Made by a program: the position numbers and the translations under genes
Notes under the pieces: model-generated
What the model was told of the DNA's origin: nothing
What the model saw: only the letters and a program-made list of their open reading frames with translations
Databases searched by the model: none
Shown here: positions 41,336 to 51,421 of the stretch, one piece after another
How positions within the stretch are numbered: position 1 is the first letter of the stretch
Layout: each line of letters opens with the position of its first letter
Assembly (NCBI GenBank): GCA_016872645.1
Contig: VGZH01000005.1
Coordinates: 1-64,000 of the forward strand
Length of the DNA: 64,000 nt
Direction of reading: 5' to 3'
Source: Planctomycetota bacterium
Lineage (GTDB): Bacteria > Planctomycetota > Planctomycetia > Planctomycetales > Planctomycetaceae

Positions 41336-42717
41336 GGAGCCAAGTCGTGGGGTCGATGCGGAGTAGGACTCGAACGGAGCTTCTCGGAATTGTCGTCGGG
41401 CAGCAACACGGAAAACGTCGTCCCGCTGGGAGAGGTGTCCGTCAGTTCGATGCGGCCATCATTGCGTTCGAGGATCAGACGGCAGACGAACAAGCCGAGG
41501 CCGGTGCCGGTTTCTTTCGTCGTGAAGTAGGGCTGGAAGAGGCGGGCTCGGTCGGATTCGGAGATACCACAACCGTTGTCACGGATTTCCACACGCAGCC
41601 AGCGATCGTCGCGCTTGGTGGTGATTTCGATGGCGCCTCCTTCGGCGGTGGCGTCCATCGCGTTGAGGATCAGGTTCAGGAAAATTTGCACCAACTGGTC
41701 GCGCACAGCATTGAGTTTCGGGAGTCCCTCGGCATAGTGCGTGACGATCTGCTTGTTCTTGCGGCGTTTGTAGTACTTGGCGATGTTGAGCGCGGCTTCG
41801 AGCACCTCCTGCAAGTCACATTGGCTCCGTTCGAGCGTGGCGGGGCGGCTGAAGTCAATCAGCTCACGCAGAGTTCTCTGGATGCGGCGGAGTTGGTCAT
41901 CGACCATCTGGTAGCGTTCGCGGGTGTAGTCATCGACATCGCGGCGGTTGAGCAGTTGAATCACCGAGCTGATACCGGCCAGCGGGTTTCCCACCTCATG
42001 AGCGATCCCGGCAGCGAGCAAACCGAATGCGGCTTGTTTCTCTTGCTGGAGGACGAACGCCTGCGATTCACGCAGCTCGCTCGTGCGAACTTCGATGCGT
42101 TGTTCGAGTTCGTGCTGGTGTTTTTGCAGTTCGTCGTTGAAGAACGACAGCCGACGCCCCGCCGATTGCAGCAACCCTGCGAGTGCGGTGCTGGCCCACG
42201 TCACCCACCCCAGCCAGATCAGCATCAGCAACACGCGCGTCGGTTCGTTCGGCGAATGGGGCGACGTGGCGAATGCCAAGATCGCGAAGCTCAGCGCATG
42301 CAGAACAAAAGTGGAAAACGTGATCCAGCGCGAATAGCGAAATGCACAGACCAGCAGGGACAGAAAATAGTAAAAGCGGAAAGGACTTTCCAAACCCTCG
42401 TCGAAGTGACACAGCACGCCGATGAAGAGTGCTTCCATCAGCGAGATCACCATTGGGACGCGGTTGAGGAAGACTCGGCCGCGCAGACTGAAGTACGAAT
42501 CGGCGATCGCGTAGATGGCACCTAACGTCAGGATACCATTCAAGACTTGCCGATTCGACAGCCATTCCGGCAATACGGTGTGAGACTCGGCGGACTCGCG
42601 TCCCAGGACATTCACAAGCGCGTACCCAACCGCCAGGCCAAACCACCGGATGCGAACCGTGATGGCTTCGGCCGAAAGTTCAAAGCTGCGATCGTCGCGA
42701 GGCGATGTGGCGAACAC
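41332..42717 (-). CDS. membrane sensor histidine kinase
   Basis: H-box GIAHEVGNPLAGISSVIQLL, N-box NLILNAMDATAEGG, DNGCGISESDRARLFQPYFTTKETGTGLGLFV. N-terminal TM segments. Confidence 0.92.
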   Translation of the reverse strand: MFATSPRDDRSFELSAEAITVRIRWFGLAVGYALVNVLGRESAESHTVLPEWLSNRQVLNGILTLGAIYAIADSYFSLRGRVFLNRVPMVISLMEALFIGVLCHFDEGLESPFRFYYFLSLLVCAFRYSRWITFSTFVLHALSFAILAFATSPHSPNEPTRVLLMLIWLGWVTWASTALAGLLQSAGRRLSFFNDELQKHQHELEQRIEVRTSELRESQAFVLQQEKQAAFGLLAAGIAHEVGNPLAGISSVIQLLNRRDVDDYTRERYQMVDDQLRRIQRTLRELIDFSRPATLERSQCDLQEVLEAALNIAKYYKRRKNKQIVTHYAEGLPKLNAVRDQLVQIFLNLILNAMDATAEGGAIEITTKRDDRWLRVEIRDNGCGISESDRARLFQPYFTTKETGTGLGLFVCRLILERNDGRIELTDTSPSGTTFSVLLPDDNSEKLRSSPTPHRPHDLAP

Positions 42718-42726
42718 GGAATTCCG

Positions 42727-43368
42727 CTACGGCTTTTGCAAATGTTGCACCCACGCGGGTGGGATGTTGACGAAGACCCAACTGCGATTGATGCGATGTT
42801 TAGACAGATAATTGTTGGCGATGCGATCGAGTTCGTTGAGCCGCGTCTTCTCGTCCTTGTTTGCGACGAGCTTTCGCAACGGGCGAACATACATGTACTC
42901 GAAATAGCTTAGCGTTCCTCCGGGGGCGAGCAGCTTGAAGTAAGTCTCGAAAATCGACTGCACCAGCTCGGCCGGGAAGTTATTCAGCGGCAGGCCGCTG
43001 ATGAGGATGTCGTAGGGTTCGGTCGCGGTGAACTCTTGGATTGGGCAGACGTGAACCTGCGAGCGATCTGCGACCGCGCGGTAGTTTGGATCGGTTGCGA
43101 AGCGTTCCCGCAGCAATCCGGCGAATGTCTCGTTCAATTCGACGAGATCGAAACGGTCCTCCGGGCGGAGCAACCGGACGATCCGTTGCGTCACAGCACC
43201 GGTCCCGGGACCAATTTCCAGGATGCGACCGGGGCGATCGCGTCGAGCCATCGGGCCGGTCATCGCTTTTGCGAGGAAGCGACTGCTGGGGGCGACAGCC
43301 CCGGTGGTTTCGAATCGTTGCCGAAATTGCCGCCAGAACTCCCAATGATCTTTCAAAAACTGCGTCAT
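42727..43368 (-). CDS. class I SAM-dependent methyltransferase (phospholipid N-methyltransferase-like)
   Basis: MTQFLKDHWEFWRQFRQRFETTGAVAPSSRFLAKAM, ILEIGPGTGAVTQRIV, FDLVELNETFAGLLRERF, ISGLPLNNFPAELVQSIF. Confidence 0.83.
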   Translation of the reverse strand: MTQFLKDHWEFWRQFRQRFETTGAVAPSSRFLAKAMTGPMARRDRPGRILEIGPGTGAVTQRIVRLLRPEDRFDLVELNETFAGLLRERFATDPNYRAVADRSQVHVCPIQEFTATEPYDILISGLPLNNFPAELVQSIFETYFKLLAPGGTLSYFEYMYVRPLRKLVANKDEKTRLNELDRIANNYLSKHRINRSWVFVNIPPAWVQHLQKP

Positions 43369-43478
43369 GCTCGACTTTGTAGCGGCCGATCGAATGAATT
43401 CCCAAGCCAGCGGTTTCATGCAGGGTGACGGACGGCAATAATCCGCTCGCAACTTTCCAAAGGACGATGGAGGCGGTA

Positions 43479-44483
43479 ATGCAAAAGATACTGTTGGGCG
43501 TCGGACTGTGCTGGTTGTTGCTGCTTTCAAGCGGAGGCATAGGGCTGGCTCAGGAAAAGGACCAGAAGTCCTCGCCGAAGTTGCCGGCCAATCCGACGGC
43601 GTGGATCAACTCGCCCCCCATCAGCAACGAAATGCTCGCCGGCAAGGCGGCGGTGTTGTACTTCTTCGAAGAGACCTGCCCGCGGTGCGTCGAGGCTTGG
43701 CCGAGAAACTTGACGGCTGCGACGAAGTTCGACGGCTCGCCGGTGATGTTCATCGGAGTAAATTCCGGCACGCCTCGTCCGCAGTTGGAGGCGTACCTTC
43801 GCAAGCACAATGTGAAGTGGCCGGTGATCTGTGATTCGGACCGCTCGTTCGAGAGGCAATTCGATTTCACCATCTCGCTGGAGAACATCAAACAAGTTCG
43901 GATGTTAATGCCGGACGGCAAGTTCAAAACTGGCGAGGCTGACAACATCGAAGGCTCGGGCACCGACGCCCTGCGCGATGCCAATTGGAAGATCGATCCG
44001 AAAGACCTTCCGGCGGTGCTCAAGCCAGCCTGGCTGGCGATCGAGTTTGGCAATTATCCCGGAGCCGCTCAGACGCTAAAGAAGAATCTCAACGGCAAAG
44101 GGGAGATCAAAGAAGCGGCATCACGGCTCAATCAGTTCGTGCTTGACGACCTCGCCGGGCAGACGGAGGCCGCGAAGAAGTTGCTCGACGACGGCAAGAA
44201 GTGGGAGGCCTTTAAGCGGTATGGAGCGATCACCACTAAATTCAAAGGCTTTGCCATTCCGGCCGATGTCGGCTCGACTCTCAAAGAGCTGTCCACCGAT
44301 GAAGCGATCAAGGAAGAGCAAGCCGCCATGCGACAGTTCGACCTGGCGGCTCAATCGGCCTCTCGCTCGCCGAGCGCTCGCAAGGGAGCGATCAAGCAAC
44401 TCGAAAAGCTCATCAAGGATCACCCCGATACCGAGGCGGCGGCAGAGGCTCAAAAAGTGATCGAGCAACAGGGCGTAATGTGA
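43479..44483 (+). CDS. thioredoxin-like (TlpA/redoxin) secreted protein
   Basis: Signal peptide; AAVLYFFEETCPRCVEAWP (CxxC), LRKHNVKWPVICDSDRSFERQF. Confidence 0.75.
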   Translation: MQKILLGVGLCWLLLLSSGGIGLAQEKDQKSSPKLPANPTAWINSPPISNEMLAGKAAVLYFFEETCPRCVEAWPRNLTAATKFDGSPVMFIGVNSGTPRPQLEAYLRKHNVKWPVICDSDRSFERQFDFTISLENIKQVRMLMPDGKFKTGEADNIEGSGTDALRDANWKIDPKDLPAVLKPAWLAIEFGNYPGAAQTLKKNLNGKGEIKEAASRLNQFVLDDLAGQTEAAKKLLDDGKKWEAFKRYGAITTKFKGFAIPADVGSTLKELSTDEAIKEEQAAMRQFDLAAQSASRSPSARKGAIKQLEKLIKDHPDTEAAAEAQKVIEQQGVM

Positions 44484-44568
44484 TGCCAAGATCGCAGTGT
44501 TCCATTGGACAAACGCAGCTCTGCGTTCCAAGTCGCACTTCTCCATTCTCGCTTCGCAATCCTTCACC

Positions 44569-45519
44569 ATGACCGAAACCTCTCTGGCTGATGCGCATTC
44601 CAAGCTGGACCGGCTCAAACGGAACCTGGCGACTGTCATTCAAGGCAAGCCGCACTGCTTGGACATGTTGACGATCGCGCTGCTGGCGGGTGGTTCGGTT
44701 CTGATGGAGGACGTTCCAGGGGTCGGAAAAACGACGCTGGCAAAGGCCCTGGCCCGGTCAGTCGATCTCACGTTTCACCGTATCCAGTTCACTCCGGATT
44801 TGTTGCCAGCGGATATTTTGGGGTCGTCGATCTACAACCCGAACGACGGCTCGTTCCATTTCCGTAAGGGGCCGATCTTTTGTCATGTGCTGCTGGCCGA
44901 TGAGATCAACCGTGCTTCGCCGCGCACGCAGTCCGCGCTGCTGGAAGCGATGAGCGAATCGCAAGCCACGATTGAAGGGGAACGTCACGTCTTGCAGACG
45001 CCCTTCATCGTGCTGGCGACTCAAAACCCGGTTGAGTATCACGGCACCTATCCGCTGCCCGAAGCGCAGCTCGACCGCTTCTTGATCCTGTTGGACCTCG
45101 GCTATCCCGACATCGATACCGAGATCAGCATTCTCTTTTCGCAGCAGGAAGAGCACCCGCTCGAGCACCTGCAACCAGTGCTCGGCGGGGATGAACTGCG
45201 AGCCTTGCAACGAGAGGTTCATCATGTGCGGGTGGAGCCCACCGTTGCTCACTACCTCATCGAGATCGTGAACGAAACTCGCAAGGAGCCACGATTGAAG
45301 CTCGGCGTCAGCCCACGCGGCTCACTGATGCTGTTTCGGGCGGCTCAGGCCGCGGCATTTGCCAAAGGCCGCAGCTATGTGATCCCCGACGACATCCAAG
45401 AGCTGGCCACCTACGTGCTCGCTCACCGAGTGATCCTGACGTCGCAAGCGAAGTACGGCGGTGTCACCAAGCCGGGAATCATCTCTGACATCGTCCGCCG
45501 CGTCAGCGTGCCGACCTGA
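44569..45519 (+). CDS. MoxR family AAA ATPase
   Basis: LMEDVPGVGKTTLAKALARS, HVLLADEINRASPRTQSALLEAMSESQATIEG, VLATQNPVEYHGTYPLPEAQLDRFL. Confidence 0.94.
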   Translation: MTETSLADAHSKLDRLKRNLATVIQGKPHCLDMLTIALLAGGSVLMEDVPGVGKTTLAKALARSVDLTFHRIQFTPDLLPADILGSSIYNPNDGSFHFRKGPIFCHVLLADEINRASPRTQSALLEAMSESQATIEGERHVLQTPFIVLATQNPVEYHGTYPLPEAQLDRFLILLDLGYPDIDTEISILFSQQEEHPLEHLQPVLGGDELRALQREVHHVRVEPTVAHYLIEIVNETRKEPRLKLGVSPRGSLMLFRAAQAAAFAKGRSYVIPDDIQELATYVLAHRVILTSQAKYGGVTKPGIISDIVRRVSVPT

Positions 45520-45540
45520 GTGACTCCGCTGCGAGTTTCC

Positions 45541-46299
45541 CTACGCATCGACCAGCAGGACTCCGACCAGCAGGTCGTACAGAGCGTGACTGCCGGCGGT
45601 GATCCCGAAGCCTCGCAGCACGAACAGTCCCGCAAAGATTCCGCCAGCCAGCGCGCGAAAGCAGAAGCGAAACAGATCGAATAGCTCGCCCGACGGGCCA
45701 GCATGATGAGCGGCCGAAAACAATAAGCTCGTCATCAGTACGGCCAACGGCGTGGCCCATGCTCGAAGCAGCGCTGGCTGTCGTAGCAGCGCGATCGAAG
45801 CGGGCAACAGCGTGAGACGGAACATCACTTCCTCGTAGATTCCGGCTCCAACATAGCCGAGCGCTCGTGCAAAAGTGGCTGCCTCGGCAGGCGTCAGTGC
45901 GGCGACCAAGTGAGTCCCGGTGTGTTCCAGGTTGGTCAGCGAAAAGACTCGGCTTTGCAATTGGCCCAGCAGCAAGAGCAGAAAAGCGAAGACGACGCTC
46001 TCGGCAAACATGCCGGCGAGCGTCTCGGCGGAAACTCGCCACGGATGCCGCTCGATCCATTGCCACGTCAGCAAACCGACAATGACCAGCAGCGGCGGCA
46101 ACCATCCGACTCCCAGGCCAATGGCCTCTAAGCCGCCGCGCAGCCAGACGTCGGCACCGCTGCGAATCTGAGCCGCGTTGCGACCTCCGACCCAGATCAC
46201 GCCCATCTCGTAAGCGATCAGCATCGGCATCAAGAACACCAGCGACGGCCACGGCAGTCGTGACTGCTGCCAGTATTCAGATTTGCTGCTCCGTTTCAT
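45541..46299 (-). CDS. CPBP family intramembrane metalloprotease
   Basis: Multiple TM segments; YVGAGIYEEVMFRLTLLP, SLLFSAAHH. Confidence 0.85.
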   Translation of the reverse strand: MKRSSKSEYWQQSRLPWPSLVFLMPMLIAYEMGVIWVGGRNAAQIRSGADVWLRGGLEAIGLGVGWLPPLLVIVGLLTWQWIERHPWRVSAETLAGMFAESVVFAFLLLLLGQLQSRVFSLTNLEHTGTHLVAALTPAEAATFARALGYVGAGIYEEVMFRLTLLPASIALLRQPALLRAWATPLAVLMTSLLFSAAHHAGPSGELFDLFRFCFRALAGGIFAGLFVLRGFGITAGSHALYDLLVGVLLVDA

Positions 46300-46425
46300 G
46301 CGGCGGAATGTAGCTGTCTCGTTCCGCGAGTCGAATGCCGGACTTGGTGATATTTGCCGTGCCGAGTCATGTCGCGCAAGTCACGTCGATAATCACCCGG
46401 AAACTCCTCTCGCGGAGTCAAGGGA

Positions 46426-47202
46426 CTACGTTGTAAAGAACTTGGCGAAGTTCGTCTTCACTGCGTTCAGCCCAGCCTGGACGACGCGCGAGTCATTTGA
46501 CACGGACAGCATCCGACAGCCTTTCGAGTACAGCATCTCGCAGTGCTCGGCATTCGGAGTGACCGCGCCCCACGGCTTGTTGTGCTTGCGACAGGCGGCA
46601 GCGACCTTGTCGATGGCCTCTTGGCACTTCGGGTGCATGAAGTCGCCGGTCACTCCCAGAGCCTGGCTCAGATCGGAGGGGCCGACGAACAACAGGTCCA
46701 CGCCGTCGATCGCGGCGATCGCGTCCACGCACGCCACGGATTCGAGAGTCTCGATCTGAATCGCCAGGAAATTGTTTTGGTTTGCTTCCTGCGTGAACTT
46801 GGCGAGCGGCAACAACGTGTAGCGGCCGTCGAAGCCGCTGACGTTCAACCCGCGATTACCTCGCGGAGCAAACTTCGTCCAACGCACGATCTGTTCGGCC
46901 TGCTCGGCGGAATAGACCATGGCGGCCATGATGCCGCCAGCGCCGGCTTCGAGGCATTTCGTAAACAAGGCGTAATCAGTGGGTGCGATGCGGACAAAGC
47001 AGTCAAGGTTTTGGCTGCGTGCCGCCGTGCAGGCGATCTCCAGATTCTCCATCGAGAACCCGACGTGTTCGTGGTCGAGCCACAGCCCATCGAAGCCTCC
47101 ATTGAAGCCGATCATATTGATCACGTTGTGATGCAGCACTCGGCCCAGAGCCATGTAGCGAACCGTCTCACCACGAGCCAGTTTTTCTTTCGTGCGAATC
47201 AT
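46426..47202 (-). CDS. HpcH/HpaI aldolase family protein
   Basis: GFDGLWLDHEHVGFSMENLEI, AGAGGIMAAMVYSAEQAEQIVRWTKFAPRGNRG, IQIETLESVACVDAIAAIDGVDLLFVGPSDLSQALG. Confidence 0.9.
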   Translation of the reverse strand: MIRTKEKLARGETVRYMALGRVLHHNVINMIGFNGGFDGLWLDHEHVGFSMENLEIACTAARSQNLDCFVRIAPTDYALFTKCLEAGAGGIMAAMVYSAEQAEQIVRWTKFAPRGNRGLNVSGFDGRYTLLPLAKFTQEANQNNFLAIQIETLESVACVDAIAAIDGVDLLFVGPSDLSQALGVTGDFMHPKCQEAIDKVAAACRKHNKPWGAVTPNAEHCEMLYSKGCRMLSVSNDSRVVQAGLNAVKTNFAKFFTT

Positions 47203-47264
47203 GAGAGTCTTCCTTGTTTGTCACACTCAGCCCTGGTGATGGTGGCAACGATGTTGAGGTTTTC

Positions 47265-48503
47265 TTACTTCGCCTTCACGTCATAACAGGACAGCAATTC
47301 CTGATCGCGCAGGAACAGCTTGCCGTTGCTGACGACTGGGTGTGTCCAGACCTTGCCCTGTCGGCTGCGCTTGGCGGACTGCGCCTCGAGTTTGAAGCGG
47401 CCATGTTCTTTCCAGCCCTCGGGCGAGGCATCAACAAGCACAACTTCGCCATTGTTTTCGTCGAGGCAGTACAGCATGCCGTCGGCGGACGTCACGCTTC
47501 CTTTGCCGAAGATTCGCCGTTCGACCCACGCAGTTTTGCCCGTCTTGAAGTCCATGCAGACCCAGTTTCGCTCCGAACTGCCATAGACGTAATCACCGAT
47601 GCGAAGCGTTCCGCCGTGATGATTTTGCATGTCTTTGTTGGAGTAAACGTCTTCGACTTTGTTGTCTGGGCCAACCTTCGTCAGCTTGCAGCCAGCTCCG
47701 TAGCCGGACGTGATGAAGACATGACCGTCGTGAAAGATCGGCGTTGGGATCACGGCAGTTCGGCCATCCGGCCAGTCGGTCTTCCAGAGCAGCTTGCCGC
47801 TCTCGGCTGCGACCGCGACCAACGAATTGGTGAAGAGTTGCAGGTACTGTCGCTGCCCGTTGTGCTCGATGGGCGTCACCGTGGCGTATTGAGCTCCATT
47901 CGTGACTTCTTTCGATTGCCACAGAACCTCGCCGTTTTGTTGATTCAGCGCGACGATCGCCCCCTCGCTTCCGCCCGGCGTACAGACGACACGTGGGCCG
48001 TCTACCAGCACCGATTCGCAGTAGCCCCAGCCTGGCTTCTTGCCACCCAGTGAGGTCATCGTTTTGGTCCAATTGACCTCTCCGCTGGCGACTTCAGCAC
48101 AGATCAGCGTCCCTTGGCCCCCCATCGCGTACACGCGACCGCCGTCCACTGACGGAGTACCTCGTGGTCCGTCGCCCCAGTTGTTACCAAGCCGTGTTCC
48201 GATGCGTGCCGACCACAATTCCTTGCCGTCGTTGGGGTCAAGGCAGATCAGGAACTCGGTGTCCTCGCGAGCCCCCATCGTGAACAGCTTGCCGCCGGCG
48301 ATCGAGACTCCCGAATAGCCCATCCCGACGTCGGAGTTCAACCACACGCGAGGCGGCCCTTCCTTCGGCCACTCTTTGAGCAAGCCGGTTTCCTTCGACA
48401 CGTCATCACGATCCGGGCCACGCCAATTCGGCCAGTCACTCGCCGAAAGATTGGCTGTGAGCCAACAGAATCCCACAACAGCCAGCAAAAAAAATAGACG
48501 CAT
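47265..48503 (-). CDS. PQQ-binding-like beta-propeller repeat protein
   Basis: MRLFFLLAVVGFCWL signal; SDWPNWRGPDRDDVSKETGLLKEWPKEGPP; repeated outer-membrane-dehydrogenase-like propeller motifs (LICLDPNDGKELWSA, VALNQQNGEVLWQ). Confidence 0.88.
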   Translation of the reverse strand: MRLFFLLAVVGFCWLTANLSASDWPNWRGPDRDDVSKETGLLKEWPKEGPPRVWLNSDVGMGYSGVSIAGGKLFTMGAREDTEFLICLDPNDGKELWSARIGTRLGNNWGDGPRGTPSVDGGRVYAMGGQGTLICAEVASGEVNWTKTMTSLGGKKPGWGYCESVLVDGPRVVCTPGGSEGAIVALNQQNGEVLWQSKEVTNGAQYATVTPIEHNGQRQYLQLFTNSLVAVAAESGKLLWKTDWPDGRTAVIPTPIFHDGHVFITSGYGAGCKLTKVGPDNKVEDVYSNKDMQNHHGGTLRIGDYVYGSSERNWVCMDFKTGKTAWVERRIFGKGSVTSADGMLYCLDENNGEVVLVDASPEGWKEHGRFKLEAQSAKRSRQGKVWTHPVVSNGKLFLRDQELLSCYDVKAK

Positions 48504-48528
48504 AAAGCAACTCCCGTGTGGACTTTCG

Positions 48529-48553
48529 TAGGCTGGGCACTCTTGCCCAACCG
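48529..48553. repeat. palindromic element, same family as 8303-8330
   Basis: GTAGGCTGGGCACTCTTGCCCAACC between two PQQ-propeller genes. Confidence 0.78.
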
Positions 48554-48605
48554 GTGTCTGCCGCCGTTTGAGACGGGTAAAGGCGTCCATTCTGCAATGG
48601 CAGCA

Positions 48606-49853
48606 TCAGCCACCAATGCAAAACAGATGTGTGTCAGTACGGATCAGGATCTTGCCATCGACGAAGACCGGCGTGGCGACGGTCTGCGTGCCATCAAGTT
48701 CATTCGCAGAAAGTACTTTGAACTCATCTCCTTGAGCCAGCACAAATGTCTTGCCGTCTTCGCGAGTGATGTAGATCTTGCCGTCTGCGAGAACCGGCGA
48801 CGAACTGAAGTTGCCGCGATTCTTCTCGGCTTGGCCGGACCAGATTTCCTTACCAGTGGCGATTTCCAGACAACTCAATACCCCGCGGTCATTCAAAACG
48901 TAGACCTTGCCATCCGCTGCGGCGGGAGTCGGAACATCAGAGCCGTTTCCTTTTTTGGTCCACACGACATGCGACTTAGTCACATCGCCGGTGCCGCCGA
49001 GCTTGGTCGCTGTCACGGTTTCCGCGCGAGCGTACGGAGCAACGACCACTCCATTGTGAACTACCGCTGAAGCGATCGAACGAAAATACTTATGTCCCGT
49101 CGGATTCAACCCGCCGACGCGCCACAATTCTTTACCATTCGCAGCGTCATGAGCAGTGACATGATCCGCACCGAGCACCACTAGCGTTTCTGTGCCCTTG
49201 TCATTGAGCACCACCGGCGTCGAATAGCTCTGAGCCGCCTCTTCCGGCGCGTCGAGATTGCGGTCTTCCTTCCACGCGACTTTGCCAGTGGCCTTCTCGA
49301 AGGCGACGAGGTACGACGGGCCGGTTTGCATCACCGTCACGACGCAATGAGCTTTCGTCAACACGGGGGAAGTTCCCAAGTCCCACCACAGCGTGTCCTC
49401 GCCGTACTTGGATTGGATGTTGGTCTGCCAAATGATCTTGCCCGCGAAGTCGACGCAGGCCAGATCGCCGCTCTTGAAGTAAGCGAAGACATGTTCGCCG
49501 TCGGTTACGCAGGACGGATTGCACCCCGAAGCTTTCTTGTTCTTGCCGGGCCGCTCGGAGCCGATCACGACTCGCCACTGTTCCTTGCCTTCGCGATTGA
49601 AGGCCTGCAAAGCGTTTTTCCCATCGACCCCGCTTGTCAAAAAGATCTGCTTGCCCCAGACAATCGGAGTCGATGACCCCTTGCCCGGTAATTCGACCTT
49701 CCAGGCAACGTTCTTGGTGGCACTCCATTCCGTCGGAAACCCCGTGCCCACCGCGACGCCATCAAAGCCCGGCCCACGCCAGTTCGGCCAATCACCCGCC
49801 AGCAGCGGCGAACCGAGTGCGAGAATCAAACACAGCAAGGCAATCAGACGCAT
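48606..49853 (-). CDS. PQQ-binding-like beta-propeller repeat protein
   Basis: MRLIALLCLILALGSPLLAGDWPNWRGPGFDGVAVGTGFPTEWSATKNVAWKVELPG; VAFEKATGKVAWKE, TAHDAANGKELWRVGG. Confidence 0.88.
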   Translation of the reverse strand: MRLIALLCLILALGSPLLAGDWPNWRGPGFDGVAVGTGFPTEWSATKNVAWKVELPGKGSSTPIVWGKQIFLTSGVDGKNALQAFNREGKEQWRVVIGSERPGKNKKASGCNPSCVTDGEHVFAYFKSGDLACVDFAGKIIWQTNIQSKYGEDTLWWDLGTSPVLTKAHCVVTVMQTGPSYLVAFEKATGKVAWKEDRNLDAPEEAAQSYSTPVVLNDKGTETLVVLGADHVTAHDAANGKELWRVGGLNPTGHKYFRSIASAVVHNGVVVAPYARAETVTATKLGGTGDVTKSHVVWTKKGNGSDVPTPAAADGKVYVLNDRGVLSCLEIATGKEIWSGQAEKNRGNFSSSPVLADGKIYITREDGKTFVLAQGDEFKVLSANELDGTQTVATPVFVDGKILIRTDTHLFCIGG

Positions 49854-49947
49854 GGCGGGCTCCTTCGGGCAGCGGATGACATTGTCGAGGACACGCAGGC
49901 TCGGCAGCATAAACCCCCGCCTGCGAAATTGTGAGCGAACCGCTCGT

Positions 49948-51312
49948 CTATTTGTCAGGTCGAAACCGCTGTTCGCAGAATGCTCGCCAATCGGTGGTCA
50001 GCTTGTCGAAGTCCGTCTCCCACAGAGGCTCCAGATGCGGGCCGAGATTGGTCGAGTTCGCTGCGGCGAGCCGTTCGACTAACTCTTTCAGCTTTGAGCG
50101 AAATCGTGGCTCACTCAAGAAAAACTGCCAAAGCGTGGCTGCTTGCCAGTACCGAGACGTGTTGATCGGTCGGCCGCTGCACAACTCAACGAGAGGCATG
50201 CTGGCCGACTTCAGGCCGTCGCGAACAATCTGACTCAGATTCTCTTGCGGATGAAATTCCAATTGAATGTGAGCGGCCAGACCCTCCTGCAGCCAGTCGC
50301 CATTCGTCGACAGAGGCAACGCCCGCGACAGATAGCCGTGAACGAACTCATGCGTGTAGACCGGACGCAGCGAGCCCTGTCTCTCATCCCACCACGAACT
50401 GCTGACCCCCTGCAGCGTGTAGCCACCGGCCTCTGGTGGATCGAGTCGTGAATTGAGTTGCCGGGCGATTCGCGGCGCGAAGCGTTGATACTCCGCACGC
50501 TCTTGGAAAATAAACAGCGCCGCGCCGCGCGACGGTTCTGTAAGAAACGGCAACTCACGATGCAGTCGCTGTGCGACGGTCCCTAAATGCGTCGCGAGCC
50601 GCTCCATTTCGAGCGCTCCCGCGTTCGTGACGAGTTGCACATCGCGGGTTTCCAGAGTCCGAATGGTCGATGACTCAAGTTTCGGGAACGCGAGCTTTGT
50701 CAGATTTTCGGTCGCAAGAAACTCATTGTGCAGTTGAGCGGACAGCTCGGTCCAAACGGTGTCGAAGGTCACCGTTCCCGGATCGCGCAACTGCACGCCG
50801 ACCAGCTTCACCTTCTCCCAATGCGGCCTGCGACCTTCGCTCCAGACGAACCACTCCAACGGCAGGACCAGCTTCTGCCAACCGACGTGCGAAACTTCAA
50901 TTCGTCGCCAGAACGAGGCTTTTTGATCCTCTTCCGACAGACGCAACGTCAGTTCGACCGTCGGATGCTCCTTCGCCTCTTCAGCCGACCGATGCAACCA
51001 CAGCCCGATCGACTCCACCTGTCGCCAATCCGCAGCGATCGACGTCGCGTTGACCGCAAATCCGCCGCCGGTCTCACCGCGCAGTCGAACCGCTCGGCCT
51101 TCCGGCTTCGGGCCGGAGTCGGCCACGGAACTCTCTGGCTCCCAAAAGTCCAACTGCGACTGCGGGCGAACCGAGAATTTAATGGTTCCCTCGAAAGTCA
51201 GCCTTTCGCCAGCGCGGGCCGGGTAAATCGCCAATACGGCCAACAACGCTGCGAAGCGGATGCGGATCGCCAGTCGTCGTGATGTCATTCGTGTTGCTTC
51301 GGATTTCATCAT
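49948..51312 (-). CDS. secreted gluzincin-like putative metallopeptidase
   Basis: HExxH in RPVYTHEFVHGYLSRALPLSTNGDWLQEGLAAHIQLEF, with a downstream Glu and signal peptide. Family inferred from the motif only. Confidence 0.65.
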   Translation of the reverse strand: MMKSEATRMTSRRLAIRIRFAALLAVLAIYPARAGERLTFEGTIKFSVRPQSQLDFWEPESSVADSGPKPEGRAVRLRGETGGGFAVNATSIAADWRQVESIGLWLHRSAEEAKEHPTVELTLRLSEEDQKASFWRRIEVSHVGWQKLVLPLEWFVWSEGRRPHWEKVKLVGVQLRDPGTVTFDTVWTELSAQLHNEFLATENLTKLAFPKLESSTIRTLETRDVQLVTNAGALEMERLATHLGTVAQRLHRELPFLTEPSRGAALFIFQERAEYQRFAPRIARQLNSRLDPPEAGGYTLQGVSSSWWDERQGSLRPVYTHEFVHGYLSRALPLSTNGDWLQEGLAAHIQLEFHPQENLSQIVRDGLKSASMPLVELCSGRPINTSRYWQAATLWQFFLSEPRFRSKLKELVERLAAANSTNLGPHLEPLWETDFDKLTTDWRAFCEQRFRPDK

Positions 51313-51421
51313 TCTTTCGTCATTCAGGCTTCGTCATTCGTCATTGCATCCCGTGAATCCTAGAATACTGCCCTGTCCGCTGACCTCTAATTTCTGACCT
51401 CTGACTTTTGCAAAGCCTTTC

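Noticed and set aside
41290-42525. 411-aa plus-strand ORF
   Set aside because: Antisense shadow of the histidine kinase.
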